From: Sipunculus nudus
Taxonomy: Eukaryota > Annelida > Sipuncula > Golfingiida > Sipunculidae
Assembly: GCA_026874595.1 (NCBI GenBank)
Contig: CM049313.1
Coordinates: 50,889,659-50,953,658, forward strand
Length of the DNA: 64,000 nucleotides
Direction: 5' to 3'
The stretch's first letter is position 1. Each line of letters starts with the position of its first letter. Shown here piece after piece: positions 1 to 14,521 of this stretch. The notes beneath the pieces are model-generated. The model was not told where the DNA came from and ran no database searches. It saw only the letters and a program-made list of their open reading frames with translations. The position numbers were made by a program, and so were the translations under genes.

Positions 1-1046
1 AATATCTGCAGGTATTGCGAAGAAAAGTCTGTACAAGTGTATTTGTCATGAAAATTTATATTTTACATGAAATTTTCTATGTTCAGGAGCCATAAAACAG
101 TCAAAAGTAGGTCAACTAGGACGAAACATGAACTCTATCTGTAACTGGTCAATATCTGCCCACACACCAAAAATCAGGCCAATATCTGCAGGCATTGCGA
201 AAAAAAGTCCGTACATGTGTATTTGTCATGAAATTTCATATTTTTCATGAAATTTTCTATGTTCAGGAGCTGTAAAACGGTCAAAAATAGGTCAACGGGG
301 ACGAAACACACACTCAATCTGTAACTGATCAATATCTGCCCACACACCAAAAATCAGGCCAATATCTGCAGGCATTGCGAAAAAAAATCCGTAAATGTGT
401 ATTTGTCATGAAAATGTCTATTTTCATGAAATTTTCTAAGTTTAGGAGCCGTAAAACAGTCAAAAGTAGGTCAACTGGGACAAAACATGAACTCGATCTG
501 TAACTGGTCATTATCTGCCCACACACCAAAAATCAGGCAATATCTGCAGGCATTGCGATAAAAAGTCCATACATATGTATTTGTAATGAAAATTTCTATT
601 TTTCATGAAATTTTTCCAAGTTTAGGCGACGTAAAACGGTCAAAAGTATGTCAACTGGGACAAAACACGAACTCAATCTGTAACTGGTCATTATCTGCCG
701 ACACCCCAAAAATCAGGCCAATATCTGCAGGCATTGCGAAAAAAAATCTGTACATGTGTATTTGTCATGAAAATTTCTGTTTTTCATGAAATTTTCTAAG
801 TTTAGGAGCTGTAAAACTGTCAAAAGTAGGTCAACCGGGACGAAACGGGAACTCAATCTGTAGCTGGTCTATATCTGCCCACACACCAAAAATCAGGCCA
901 ATATCTGCAGGCATTGCGAAAAAAAAACGTACAACTGTTTGATTTAGGAATGACGGAATGACGGACGGACAGAATGACGTGGGGACGGAAGGACAGACAT
1001 GGGTAACACTATATGCCCCGGCCACTTTGTGGCGGGGGCATAAAAA
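1..1046 (+). repeat. Family A element A1: ~180 bp tandem array with 3' hairpin end (5' end outside window)
   Basis: The phrase AATATCTGCAGGCATTGCGA starts monomers at 1, 181, 361, 539, 720 and 900, so the period is 178-181 bp over five units. The array ends in an ACGG-rich tract (950-1000) and a hairpin GCCCCGGCCAC-TTT-GTGGCGGGGGC with one mismatch, followed by ATAAAAA. The same monomer and end occur at 17006-17504. No coding capacity. I read this as a non-autonomous HINE/pearl-like element. Confidence 0.8.
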
Positions 1047-2078
1047 TCATTTAAAAGCAAATTGATTTCTTTAAAAATGTCAATTTAACACAACATGGCA
1101 TCTTCTTGATTACACCTTGAATTACTTTTTGTTTATTGGAGTGGAAACAGCATTTCAATTAAGGATATACAGTGAAACAATAACAATTACTGCATAACAC
1201 TTGGTAGGTTTGGGTTGTGATATGAGAATAACTGTACACCTGTCACAGCAGGGGATCTCCCCCAGTAACTGTAACAAATCAGAAACCCAGGCACAGCTGA
1301 CTTCCAGTGACCTGGAGGGGGACCCTGCATCTGTAACCTGTAATCAAAGCAAATGACTACAATAGAGCCTCAAGAAAAAAACCAATAACTAGCTTAATTT
1401 TCAAGCTTTTATTTTCAGATTTAAACAAATTAAATACTTATGTTTACATAATGTGAAAATTAAATCAATGGTACTTACAAGAAAAAAACGTGCCACGGTA
1501 AAATTTGGGCAAAATTTAAGGTACTGATTTTATTTTTATGCTAATAACTTAAAAAATTTACAAAATTCATATCTAATTTTGGACAAATAATTGAATCTTA
1601 ATTAAACATAGTTATATACTTGGGAAAATAGACTCTAGTTTCAAAATTTTTCATGTCAAGTGAGTAAATATTTTTCCTAATTTTTTACAAAGTCCATTTA
1701 GTTCGGACCCATAACTTAAAGAAATTATACTTAACAGACTTAATTTCTGGCATGTTCATAGGAACTATATAGAGAAATATTTATGATTAATATGAAGAAA
1801 AACAGATGAGTGGTTTTGATATTAGGCAGTCCTGAAGTGTGAAAATAGGTTTCAAATAAAAAATTGAGGTTTTTCCTTAATTTCTCAAAGGAAAGAAGTC
1901 GCAAAGACCCAGTTTTCGGCTTGGTAGGAGATCTTGGGGACATCTAACATTATGCCAAATTTTGGATTCCTAGGCCTTACGGTTTCAAAACGTGCCACAT
2001 CTATGGACGGACGGACGGACGACGGAAAAATTGACCACGACTATAGCTCAGATGACTTATAATCAGCTGAGCTAAAAA
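1047..2078 (+). mobile_element. Family B fragment (3' half)
   Basis: 1487-2078 carries the B core module (starting near CGTGCCACGG), an ACGG microsatellite (2005-2025) and the family 3' end with TCAGCTGAGCTAAAAA. The core matches those at 26692, 27361, 54648, 56502 and 57175. The stretch 1047-1486 includes a less AT-rich block (1230-1350) with splice-like edges, but its reading frame does not continue the myosin, so I leave it unassigned. Confidence 0.6.
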
Positions 2079-2135
2079 TCTTGTTGGATATATACATTTG
2101 CATCAGACTGCTTTTTAGTTATGATATAATTTTAC

Positions 2136-2255
2136 CTATTTCTTGGAGGTGTTTTGGGTCCTGGATTGTCTTTGAAGCCAGAAGAACATTGATTTTGTTC
2201 ACTATCCAGCTGAAGAGTCTCCCATACACTGCTTTGGCGACTGCATCCAGTGAAT
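2136..2255 (-). CDS. Myosin exon 10, last one recognised in the window
   Basis: Encodes (D)[18 protein letters not shown] then [20 protein letters not shown] and I, plus one base. [13 protein letters not shown] is the conserved helix just before the switch II/relay region. Acceptor TATACAG, donor GTAAAA. I searched 1-2135 for the following DIFGFE exon and did not find it, so the gene continues left of the window. Confidence 0.9.
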
Positions 2256-5200
2256 CTGTATATCATGATAACAACATCAACATAGAACATAAGCTTGTTT
2301 CTCTATTTACAAATGTTTTAATATTTAATAAGCTATAGTGGTAAGGGTGCAAAAATATTTCAATATTTAATTTAATTTCCTTATCATTATGTTAAAACAT
2401 CAGTATTACCATTCATATACCATTTAAATTGTGTACACTGTGTGATATTCAAATAGTTGTCAAGATTATACTAATGAAGGCTCCCACTATTAGGCATTTC
2501 CCATCATGATAAAAATTAAAAAAAAACAGAAGAAGATCACAAGATTAACAATGATCAATTCAGCAAAGGTAGATACTGCCCATACTATCAGTAAAACTGG
2601 ACTGTGGGTGTCTCTGTATTCATGTAACAAGTAAATTTATTAACATAAAATAAACTTGCAAAATCCATCTTTTAAGAGTTGATCATTTTTTTTTTTAATA
2701 TAATATGATAGTAATATGATTTTAATAATCTTGTTCTTTAGCGGCATTTTTATTTCTTTCAATAAAAGAAGGTTGAGTGCTGGGATTACTATACTGTGAT
2801 ATGGTCCAGTAATAAAAACAAGACACTTCAACGTCAATTTTTTTTTCTGTGCAAGTGTCCCTCTTGCTTTTAAAAATGCCCATGTTTATTTATATCGGCA
2901 TATGAAATACATGCCTGACTCTTGTACACAGAAAAATTGTGAAGCATTCTATTTTTATTTCTGGGTTGTATTGCAGTACTGTAATTCTAGTGCATTTTTG
3001 TATTTACAAATATAGTATGTGCAGCAAAACTTTTACATAGATAGTCTGTGTTGTAAAGTATGGGAGAAGAATAGTGATTGATGTTGGGATTTTACTCTTT
3101 TTTCACTCTATTTTTTCAAAGCAAGTAACTATATTTTTCTAGGATAACCGACCTTTTTCAGCCTAAAACATACAAATGTGACAATCTAATCCCTATTATG
3201 ATGTAGGACTGATTATACTTTGAATATCGCATACCATAAATTTTTTATATAACATTATATACTTTACATCCAATGACTACATATGGATATAGGTATATGG
3301 ATGTATAGATATATTAGGCTCAACAGGTACAGAGCCTGAGACATACCAAGAGACTGAGCCTTTGAGTAATTACGGCGGATGATGTCATCCTTGGTTTTTG
3401 TGATGCTGCAAGTCAGTGCTTGGTGTAGATCTTTTGGACTGAGCCCCAATAAGTTCTGTAATAAACATGAAAATCAAAATTAGCCTAGTGTCATACTGTA
3501 GGGACACAGCTAGGCCTGTACAAACCATGTATCGTAAGTAAAAATAACTTAATTAAACAGTGTTGTAGGGGAGTCACAACTCTCGGAGGCCAAGACCAAG
3601 TCTGAATCATGGCTCTCTAAGGCCAAAGACTGTGTCTGAGTGAAGACCCACCAAAGCCAAGACTGAGTGTAAGTCACTGTACCTCTGAGAAAGAGACCAA
3701 GTCTAAGTCACCACTAACCAAGCCAGAGTCCATATAACTAGGATTCAGTGGCTAAATTCTGGTATGAGATATAGCTCAAATGCATAAGTATGTCAAACTT
3801 TGGCAGCTTTGGGCTGGCCTCAGGCCATGTCACTGAGGCTGGGTCATAGCCTTCCGAAACTAAGGCTTAGTCCAGCTTAACTTTACTTAACACTGAACTT
3901 AACAGTAGAAGAGTCATTGAAATAATTAATAACTGATAAGGGATTTATTTCCAACAGTAAATACTCACTGCACTTGTTGAAACATCATCTTTTCCCACCT
4001 TGACCTCCCCATCTTGGTTCTCATCTAGTGGGACATTACCAAGAGCCAGGATTCCTGCCAGGATTGTAAACATGTCCTGTTGTTCCTGTAAGGAAGATGT
4101 GCGTAGGATTTCATTTTCACTAATATTGCATTTAGGAATTTTTTAGTTTTTTTTTTTAACATGATCAACTTGTCTAAAAAAAGACGGCTCTATGGCCTGT
4201 AGATGGCGCTGTCAACAGAAAAAGTGTAAAGATAACTACATGTAAATGATAAGAAGGATTCACAAAAAAATCTCCTAGATTTCAGGCTTTTTATATACAC
4301 ACCTGGAATATCTTTCAGGAATTAGTATTTTGTTTGAGAATATCAAAATAACACCTTATTCTCTTTTAAGGATCTGGCATGCACGGTACATTGACCACAG
4401 ATCTTCAGTTAAAAAAAATTCCTAAAAATACAGATCCCAGATAATTTGACATGTAAACAATTTTTATGAGCATGTTGCGTTATTTTCTTGTGGTCAGCAT
4501 TACATGTTTTGTTACTAAACCAAACACATGCTAGGAAATCTGACAAAACTTTTAGAGAAATCTTTTTTTATTTACTATAATTTTCTTAGATATCATATTC
4601 TCTTTTTGTTTATACAATAGATCTAATCATGCAGTATCAGTCGTCACCAACAGATGTCACTTGTGGGATGGAAAAGATAAATAAACATAGTTTGAACTTG
4701 ATGAACACTTAGTTTATACCTCATCTGTGAATCCCACCATGTCCAAGGCATTCAGCAGCTCCTCATACAGCTCCCTCTGGTGGTCAGTCCTTACACCTCC
4801 GTGAGACAAATATCTATAGCACCAGGACATGGAACATACATTATCTAATAGACATATCTAAATGAATGTTTTTTTTTCTTTTACCCACTAAGGCATGACT
4901 GTTATCATTTATAATCCTGTAAAATGAAAGTAAAATGTTTAAAAATCAAAGAAAGATTTACATAGCACCACCAGTCTTGCAAATGAAGAGAATATCCAAT
5001 ATCAACAAGCTAACAAATTAAATACAAAATTTAGGTAACATTTATGAAGGAATGCTTTTAAGTAAAGGCACTGTGTGGCACTTATAATTAATTGAACATG
5101 GTGCATAACAGTAATCAAATGATTACTATAAATACATTATAACAATTTACCTTCAGGTTCAAATCAAAGATTTATTTCAGGTATGCATCTTAGATGTTGG

Positions 5201-8200
5201 GCAAGGAGGGATTAATCATTTGTACTGAGGTGAGTTATATCCTAAATTAGATCAACAACTTCAGGAAGGGGAGAGGGGGAGGGTTGTTAAACTTAAAAAA
5301 GCATGTATTGTACAGAAATGAAAGGTAATTTCTTCCAAAGGGGGGGGTTACAACCCACCCCAAAATTTTTCCCCTCTGCATCTGCCATTGTATTTGTTGA
5401 ATTTTTAAACCATACCTGTATTCACTGGGTTGTTTGAGTTTGAGTGCTTTCTGTTTGTCATCAGGTAATCCTGCTAACATGTAGTAGAACACATGGAAGT
5501 TCTCCTCTCCAGGGGCTTGGCGAATCACCCGGGACTTCTCCAACAGATATTCTGATATCTTAGCACCAATAACTGAAAATTATGCCATATAATATAGATT
5601 AACACTTTAAACTTTTTCAGACAGCATAAAGGATGTTATAATGTTGCAACAAGATTACATTATTTTCTTAGATCTCTGACAGTTATTAAAATTAGAGTTT
5701 AACCTGCAAGCATACTAATAAGCTTTGTGTCTGTCAATTATATGTGTATCTTTGTGATAATACTTTGTTGCTTCATAGAAAACACATATCTGAAGCAGAA
5801 CCAGAGGGGGTCCAGGGTTTCCAGACCCCTCCCCTTTTTTTAGCCCCTTCAACCCGTTTTTTAACAGTTTCAGACAAATTTTGGCCTCAAGGACCCCCCT
5901 TTTTCTGGACCTGGGGACATGTTTTAGGTTTATCAAACTTCACCAATTAGACCCCTCCTTAAGCTCTTCCATAAGGTGGATCAGCACCTGCATATGATAC
6001 TGAAATCTCATTTATCATGCATGTCACATGATAGAAGATACTTTTCTCTGTTCAGGCATCAATCTTCATGTAACGGAAGATGCAGACTTCTAGGAGGAGA
6101 TTTTGTTCCATGAATATGTAAAAGGATTTTACTCAAGAACAGTCAATTAGATTTGAGACCATCTGAAAATTTGTCCATGATTGTTAGAGGTACATGTGGT
6201 ATATGTGTTTTCTGATTTCTGTCAATTTGTGCACTAATTCATCCAGAAAACATCCAGAAAACAAACTTGTAAAACTCACCTTGTCCATCATGAAACTTCA
6301 GTTGAATATACTTTCCAAACCGGCTGGAGTTGTCATTCATTAAAGTCTGTGCGTTACCAAATGCTTCCAACAGCGGGTTCACCTAATTAATGTAATTGAA
6401 ACTGTCCATGATTTTTATACAGAATATGCTACACAAATTAAAGGCACTAAAATGTAAATATATACACATCATGCTGCAGTTTCCTGTGAAATCTCATTCA
6501 TTTTGACATGAACACGATGATCAGTTTTTTGTAGTTCCCTGACTGTTTACCAGGTGTCAGCACATATCAGCGTGAGCAAAGTGGATCTGCCAGAGACCTT
6601 CCAGCTGTCAATAAATCATAGGAACACAATTATCAATGAAGTTATAAGCAGTATGTGTTTACCTGTCTGCCTGTTTGTCTTTCTGTGTACCCGAAGTATA
6701 AAAATTCCACTGAATTTTAGGTGTTTCCTGAAGACAGGATATACAGGTTTGAATAAACTTGAAGAGGTACTCAGTATGTACATGCAAAGTAATTATTTAT
6801 CTATTTGTACATGCCTGAAAACTGAATTGAACAGAAGGGCAAAATGTATGCTGGCTCTAGTTTAAGCATTTGGTACTATCACAATTCATAGTGTATGTAT
6901 ACAGACTGCATGATGTGTGCAGTTAATATTTAACAAAAATGAACAAACAAAAAATGTACAGGGTAAAAAATTATTTGCATATTTTAGAATCAATATCATC
7001 TAAAAGTTACATAAGTCGTGCACTCACTTGGAGAATCTGTTGCTCAAGCTGAGTATTCCCACGACAGATATCCACCAGGTGTTTGATGAGAAGTTTAGTG
7101 CTTTCTGTTTTTCCTGCTCCAGACTCGCCACTGGAACATCAAGAATATTACAGTAAAACCTCGCCTTATACCCACCTCAATTAAGTGAGTACCTCAAAAT
7201 GACAACCACTTTTTGATGGTCCATATTCCTTTCTTCCTCTTCCTCTTTAGACGACCACTTCAAAAGTGCGACCACTTTATTGAGGTCCAAATATTGGTTG
7301 TAATTTCGAGGTATTAGAGTATTTAATCAATAATTTTTCCGCACTAGTTACACCAATATTCCAACAGTAATACCTGAAACAATCAGTAAATAATACAATT
7401 CTGTAACTAAACTTCACACAACAGCATAGAGACTTAATGGTTATTTATTAGATTTCAGCAAACATAATAAACTATGTGTAGATGATATTTATAACTCAAT
7501 TAGTCAGACCTTATTTTACTTACTGGTACAATGGATACATAAAAGGAATCACTGACAATGGATCTTAAACATGGCTACGAGTTTCATAAATGCAAAATGG
7601 ATATATGTATAATAGCCTATATCATTTAGATATTAGCATCCCGTGCAATAACAGAAGAGATCAGCAAATTGCGTTTTGTTTATTATCTACAGTGGAAAAC
7701 ATGATGAAGAAATGAACCCACGCAGAATTAACAGTGTAATCTGAAAAATATCTGTGAGACCTGTATAATTTGCCCTAAGTTCTCAAGAATTAGGTAGGTG
7801 GCACTGACTGTGCTGTCTCAGTCCATCATATCAGACACACCTGTCTAGACCTTTCTGATCTGACACCTTTATCAAAGTCCTAAAAAGCATCACAAAGTGA
7901 TATATAAATATTGTGAATGCACTTAGAGCACCACTTTATTATGCATTATAGCTCTACGGGTTCATCCCAATTAAAAACTCATATTTTTTATTGTTTATGC
8001 ACACTGAATAAGCTTAAAAATAGCAGCACATGGGTTATAATTCTCAGCAGTGTTGTCATTGAGTCATGAGCTTCCAAGACCAAGCCGAAGTCATGACCCT
8101 CCAAGACCAAGGCTGAGTCACGGCCCTCAGAGGCTGAGACCTGTTCACCACAAACAAAGTCAGAGTCCATACAACTAGGATTCAATGTTTGTATTCTGGT

Positions 8201-11200
8201 ATGTGTTAAAGCTCATGTGGCCACTACTGTTCAATAAAGTTTCTCGAACAAAGCTGCAAGGTTTTTAGAGCAGAAAGAATGGGGACATTATATTCTAAGC
8301 CAATGTATAAATAATAGGACAAACTGTAGCGGCCCAGAGCCAGCCTCAGCACATCACTGCAGCTGAATGTGAGTCACTGCCTTCCAGGGTCAAGGCTGAG
8401 ACCTTCAACACTGATTCCAAGCTTAAGATCCACCACAAGCTCTGGGTCAGACTATGTATACATTTGTACCCACCTGATCAGGATGCACTGGTTTTGCGGG
8501 GCAGTGCTCCTCATACCCCGCATGCTCTGGTAGGCCGCATCAGATACAGCAAATATGTGTGGAGGCTGGCTGCCCCTCTTACTGAGAATGTACTTCTGTC
8601 CCACCTGAAAGGTATGGCATAATCATACAGAAATACATCTGGATTTACATTACGTGAAGTTATATTAGACAGTGCAAATTTATATGTGCAAGGACTGAAT
8701 GGCCATCCCTCCCCAAAATATGTACCGGGACTTGCAAATAACCTGAAACTTTTTATATTATATTTAATATTATATATGCACATATATTTTTGCAGATTTA
8801 CCTTTTGCATGAATATCAGTTACATAAACCTTTTTTTAAAATTATGTGTAGGGACTAGCCATCACATCCCACCTCCAATGTGTAGTTTTGTCAAACCTAA
8901 ATTACCTAACATACATATTTATATACATATTTATATACATACACTGGTAACCCTCACAGTAAATCTATTTAAAATTGCACAGGCACTTATATATGATTAT
9001 ACAAATATGTGCAGAGGCTTGCACTCCCTTTACCTCATAATGTACTTTTGTTCATCCTGTAAAATATTATATTTATCTGGAGACAGGTCTTGTGGAATTA
9101 CTTTAACAGAATAAAGGTACTGATACATGCATAAATATTAACAAGGCCTACAGGCCTAATGCAAACCTGTGCAATGAGATTACCCCAGGTATAATGCTTC
9201 AATGCTGGACCATTACTTTTCAAGAACATGTGTAACATGTATATGAACAATGCAAGTACTAAATACTCAGAACAAGAAACAATTAAACAAACATCACTGC
9301 TGCAATTCTGGCATGGGTGCACACAACACTAAAATTATAATATGGGTAGTTAACAAGCGACTACGTGTATCCACCAAAATCAGAGTGGGAAAGGTGGTTA
9401 GGCATGGATTGAGTGGCAAGGGGAAATAGAGTGAGGTGTGTTGCATAATAGCCTGGATGTCTGCAGCCGAAATGTGTATGTAGGTTGCAACACCTACCAC
9501 AAAATCCAGAAAGCTGTCAAAGATATATAAACATGCAAAATTTTAGGCAGATAAGTCAAACCACTACTGAGATATGAGTGATTTTAGCCTAGGCAGACAA
9601 ACAGACAGACCTTGTGCAAAAATGGTGGCAGGTGGCACCACCAATTTTGTGTGTGATTAAGAGCTATGTGAGATCTATTCACATGCAAAATGTTGGCCCA
9701 ATCGGTCAAACGTTTCCCGAGAAATGAGCTTGGATGTCTGCAGAGTAAACCTGAATGTAGGATGTGCCATCTGTCATAAAATCAAGAAAGCTTTCCAGGA
9801 TGTATAAACCTGCAAAATTTCAGGTAGATATGTCAAACCACTGGTGAGATATGAGTGATTTTACGCCAAGGCAGATGAACCGATGGATGCTGTGCATAAA
9901 TGGTTGCAGGTGGCGCCACCAGTTTTGCATATAATGAAGAGCTATGTGAGATCTATACACATGCAAAATTTTGGCCTAATCAGTCCAACAGTTCCCGAGA
10001 TATGAGCTTATATGTCTGCAGAGTAAACCTGAATGTAGGTGGCGCCACCTGTCATAAAATCGAGAAAGCTGTCCAGGATGTATAAACCTGCAAAATTTCA
10101 GGTGGATAAGTCAAACCACTGCTGAGATGAGTGATATTATCCCAAGGCAGATGAATAGATGGACGCTGTGCAAAAATGGTTGCAGGTGGCGCCACCATTT
10201 TTAGCTTATGTTATAAACCTATCAAAGGGCTACATTTGTGCAAAATTTTTAGCCTGATCGGTCAAACGGTTCCCAAGATATGTGGGTTTATGTATGGAAA
10301 CAGACACACAAATGGACGCTGGGCAGCACGGAAAGGTCAGAGGACAACAAAAAATGAGGGTGCAGCAGTTCATGTGCCTTGATGATAAACCTGATTCGCT
10401 TAAAATGCAAACCAAGTTTTTTCAAACAGTTGAAAGATATAGTTCCAATAATCTGGGAATTCTGCATCTAAACATTGTATCCAGACGTCTAGATGCCAGA
10501 GCCAGGTCAGTTAAAATTGCCATGGTGATGTCTGGACCCCACCTGTTTGTACTGAGTGACCTCTTGACTTGGCTGCTGAAACTCAGCATATTGTCAAATC
10601 TGTTTTCAAATACAGAAAGCCTTTTTCAATTTGGTACAATGCTTTTTTAAAACTATATTTACCTAATCTATTCTTATAAAACTGGCAGAACCCTAACATA
10701 GAATATTTCTTGTAAAGTTTAAACCAATCAGCTTAACAGTTTCATCATAAATCAGTGTATAAGCTAGAAGAGTTTAAAATTACATTTTTGCTTGTAAAAA
10801 ACACATCAATGTAGGTGGCGCTACCAATACCTCAAAATCAGATATGACATATGTGACAAACATTGGTATAAAATTTGGTGATTATAGCTCAAGCTGTTTC
10901 TGAGATTTTAATATTAGTGTGTTTTTTTGGACAGATGACTAAGTTCAACCTCCTGTAACTCGGCCAAAAATCTCCGAACTGGAACCATTCAAACAAACTT
11001 GAGAGAGATTGTTCTAGGGATCATTTCTATGAAATATTGGACAATTTGGCTTGACAGTTTCAGAGAAGAAGATTTTTAAATGTTTTTTGAGCTTTTTCTC
11101 TATAAAATCTAAATTAATGCAGATACCCAATAATAAGCTCCAGGGCACCAAGTTTCACATGTGACTAATTCTTACATGTAATTTGGAGCTGCCAGCCCTG

Positions 11201-14200
11201 AGTTTCCGACTTACAGCCATGGACGGCGGAAAGCCAGCCCTGGACTGCGGAGGGCTGACGGACCACGCTGCGCCATCGCATAAGCTCACAGGTTCGCTAA
11301 AAATTCTGCCAAGTGGTTATGGAGGAGTTCTCAAGAAACCTATGCGGTGATGGCAGCAGCGTTGGCATCCGACTGAAAACATAGTATCCGCAAAACCCTG
11401 TTTTGGCGATATAATGATTGTAGCTGGCACCACCAGTCTTGTATACAACAAAGAGATATATACATATGCCCAATGTCAGACTGATATGTAAAACCCCTCC
11501 TGTGAAATAAGCAGGGACATACACTGTGCAAAAATTATTGTAGGTGGAGCCACCATTCTTGTACACTATAAAGCTACCTGATATGTATAAACATGCCCAA
11601 TTTTAGGCTGATGTATCAAATTCCTCTGTAGAAATAAGCAGGCGCATACACTGCAAAAGTCAATGTAGGTGGCACCACCTATCTTGTAAATGAGAATACC
11701 ATCAAAGACGCATAGACAGGTCAAAATATCAGTCCAATACATCAAACTTCCCCAGAGTTTGATCCACTGGGCTGACAAGGGTAAGCTGAGTAAGGCAGTT
11801 GCCCCCGAGTGACCTGTGACAAATTGCTGCCTTAAGCTACTGCACTGAGTGAACTCTTGACCTGCACCTGGCTAGATTGAGTGAACTTTTGACCTGTACC
11901 TGGCTGCACTGAGTGAACTCGACCTGTTGCATAATCTGACACATTTGGCAGGCTGCCAAAGCTATAAATAGATTCAGGCTGAACTTTGGTGCCAAATATA
12001 ATGCTGTGAGCAGTCTGCAAAAGCTATAAATAGAATGCAGCTATTGCACTGAGTGAACTCTTGACCTATACCTGTCTGCACTTCTTCCAGTCCTGGCACT
12101 GTGCCAAAACTATTTATAGAGCTGACATAATCTTGGCTAATGGCCAACATCAAGGCACTGGCAATCTGTCAATGGTAAACCAAGTGCTACCATCTGTACA
12201 CAAAAGTGGTCCCTACTTGAAATAAGTTTGAAATTTATTTTCCCAATACAAAATGCTTTTCAGCTGACTTTTTATATAAAAGACATCAGGAATATATGTT
12301 AAATTACTACGATGCATACTGAATGCAAAATTAAAATACAGATATATCTCATTGATGGCAAATTCCTGAATTAAGTTGAGTAGGGATACCAATAATTTAT
12401 AATCCACATATAGTTGTATTTATATAGCCACAGAGAGCTGAATATCCATAATTGTAACATTGCCTGGTATGATGAATAACTTAATTCATTAATCTAAATT
12501 TTTTAAAAGCTTTTAAAAAACATTGTCAATATTAACCTTAGATAACCTGAAATATATGTCTAGAGGCATGATGTAATGGATGCTGATAAACAGATGCCAG
12601 GCTAGATGTAACAGCAACACACAGTTAACATATATGGTAAAATGACTCAATTGAATCTCCATAATTCAGCCAAAAATCATTCATGTGGAACCATTAATGA
12701 CAATTATTGTAAGAATTATTGTAGGGATTATTCTTGTAAAATATTTAACAAACTGGCTCCAGTTGCATCAGTCAAAAAACGTTTCGCAGGTTTATAACTC
12801 ACATATGAAGATACAGCAAACTGGTTAAGTTCAGCTCTCCGTAACTCAACCAAAAAACACTGAACCAAAACCATTTGGATAAACTTGAATTATCAACATC
12901 TGAGGATAATTAATGTGTGAGATTTAAGAATTTGGCCCAGAGGTTTTTGAGAAGAAGATCTTTGTAGCCACTGAGCTAAAATGGGCTGTTATGGCATATG
13001 ACTAAATTCAGGGATCATTTCTGTGAAATATTGGAAATTTTTCAAATAAAATTTGGCTGGACAGTTTCGGAGAAGAAAATTTTTAAAGCTTTTTTAGCTT
13101 TTTCCCTATAAAATCTAAGAAAATGCAGTTAGAAAAAAATAAACAAAATCTGATATAGTTTTTTGGATGACTGATTATTTGCAAAAAAATTGGTGATGCT
13201 AGCTCCTGTTGTTTTTGAGATAGCTATGGTTAACGTACAGATGATGCATGATGCCGCACCATCACATAAGCTCACAGGTTCGCTAAAAAGATATGTGTGT
13301 ATGTACCTGTACTGCCTGTGGAATCTGCCTGAAAGACAAACTGTCTAATAAGACCACTCCTCTATTAAGAGGTAAGACCACCCATGAGTGAATAAAATCA
13401 TTCACATTTGTAATAGCTGACCTGTCTACTAAGCCTGCCTCTGAATTAAGACCACTTTTGACAAATCCCATTGGTGTTTCATTACACATATTTCACAGTT
13501 TATAGATTTGCATTACATGTATAGGCATGGTGTATGTGCTGATATATGTATAAATGAAGTAAATAGCTGCCACCTTTAATCACCTTTTTCATTTATATAA
13601 CTTCATAATCAATCAACTTTGACTAAATCCTGGTACATGTACTGTTCAGGCAGCGTTTTAGGTCACAAAAGAAAATACTACAGTATGTAAGTCAAAATGT
13701 ACTTTTTAACAATAATATATATATATCTTATTTAAAATGTGCATAAATTTGGGAGGTGGGCAAGAATAAGGCAATTAAATATTACTGGTAAAGTCAATAT
13801 AAACAGATACTTTTTAGTGTTTGCCATTTTCCTAAACTATTTGAAATTTTGTGAAGTAGAATCACATTTATTTGCACACTCCTGAAATAAAATAGCACAC
13901 TAAGGACTTACATCTTTCCCATAGAGCCCCAGGTCCTGGAACGGATTAACTGCAACCAAGATGTCTCCGACATATGTCTGTAAAGAAATGGTAGCACGAA
14001 AATATGTTAAATTAGCATTATTTGCTAAGGATGATTCAATGAATTATAATAATGTTGCATTTGATAAGATTCATCAACCTATATATCTCTAAAAATCACC
14101 ATTTTTTTTATAAATTACCTTAAAGTAGCCATCATTGGTGCACTTTCCATGTATAAAAGGCCATATTATGTAATACTAAGGAGTTTAAATATGGGAAGGG

Positions 14201-14462
14201 AAAATACAAGGGGGGGGGGGCGCTATCATTCCCTGTGTAATATAAATATATTTATATGTATATTTATATATACATATATATATATACAAACACACACACA
14301 CACACACACCTGAAGGGGCATACATATGATAATAACATCTTGTCCATAATCATATTTGATTTATAGTACAGACCTGTCATTATAAAGGTGAACAGGCCTT
14401 CTTCAATAATTATTGTTCCAACTGTACACCTTTAGTTCATATATATAATGCTTTAATATGCC

Positions 14463-14521
<59 letters not shown>

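Larger units (their letters stand above)
4086..8473. other. Myosin introns between exons 3 and 8
   Basis: Besides exons 4-7, this stretch holds AT-rich intron. At 5800-5960 there is a pyrimidine-rich unit (GACCCCTCC / GGACCCCCC) that looks like an old repeat. At 7150-7320 there is a segment with weak CAGTAAAACCTC-type transposon wording. At 8050-8170 and 8340-8440 there are copies of the GAGTCA-type repeat. No further exon seen. Confidence 0.45.

Noticed and set aside
1-930. Hammerhead ribozyme in the family A monomer (CGAAAC present)
   Set aside because: No CTGANGA core is found at a suitable distance, so the catalytic core cannot form.
586-1025. Short ORFs on both strands across the family A array
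   Set aside because: They repeat with the 180-bp monomer and change with monomer indels, so they are chance frames in a repeat.
1230-1350. Possible further myosin exon (GC-richer block with TTACAG before and AG|GTGTAC after on the minus strand)
   Set aside because: In the phase required by exon 10 the frame meets a stop, and no DIFGFE-like switch II sequence is present.
7150-7330. Complete pogo/Tigger-type MITE (CAGTAAAACCTC ... CGAGGT)
   Set aside because: Inverted ends are too short and no TA duplication is clear.
10282-10650. 122-codon plus-strand ORF
   Set aside because: It spans the junction of D1 core and an inserted repeat; no protein similarity recognised.
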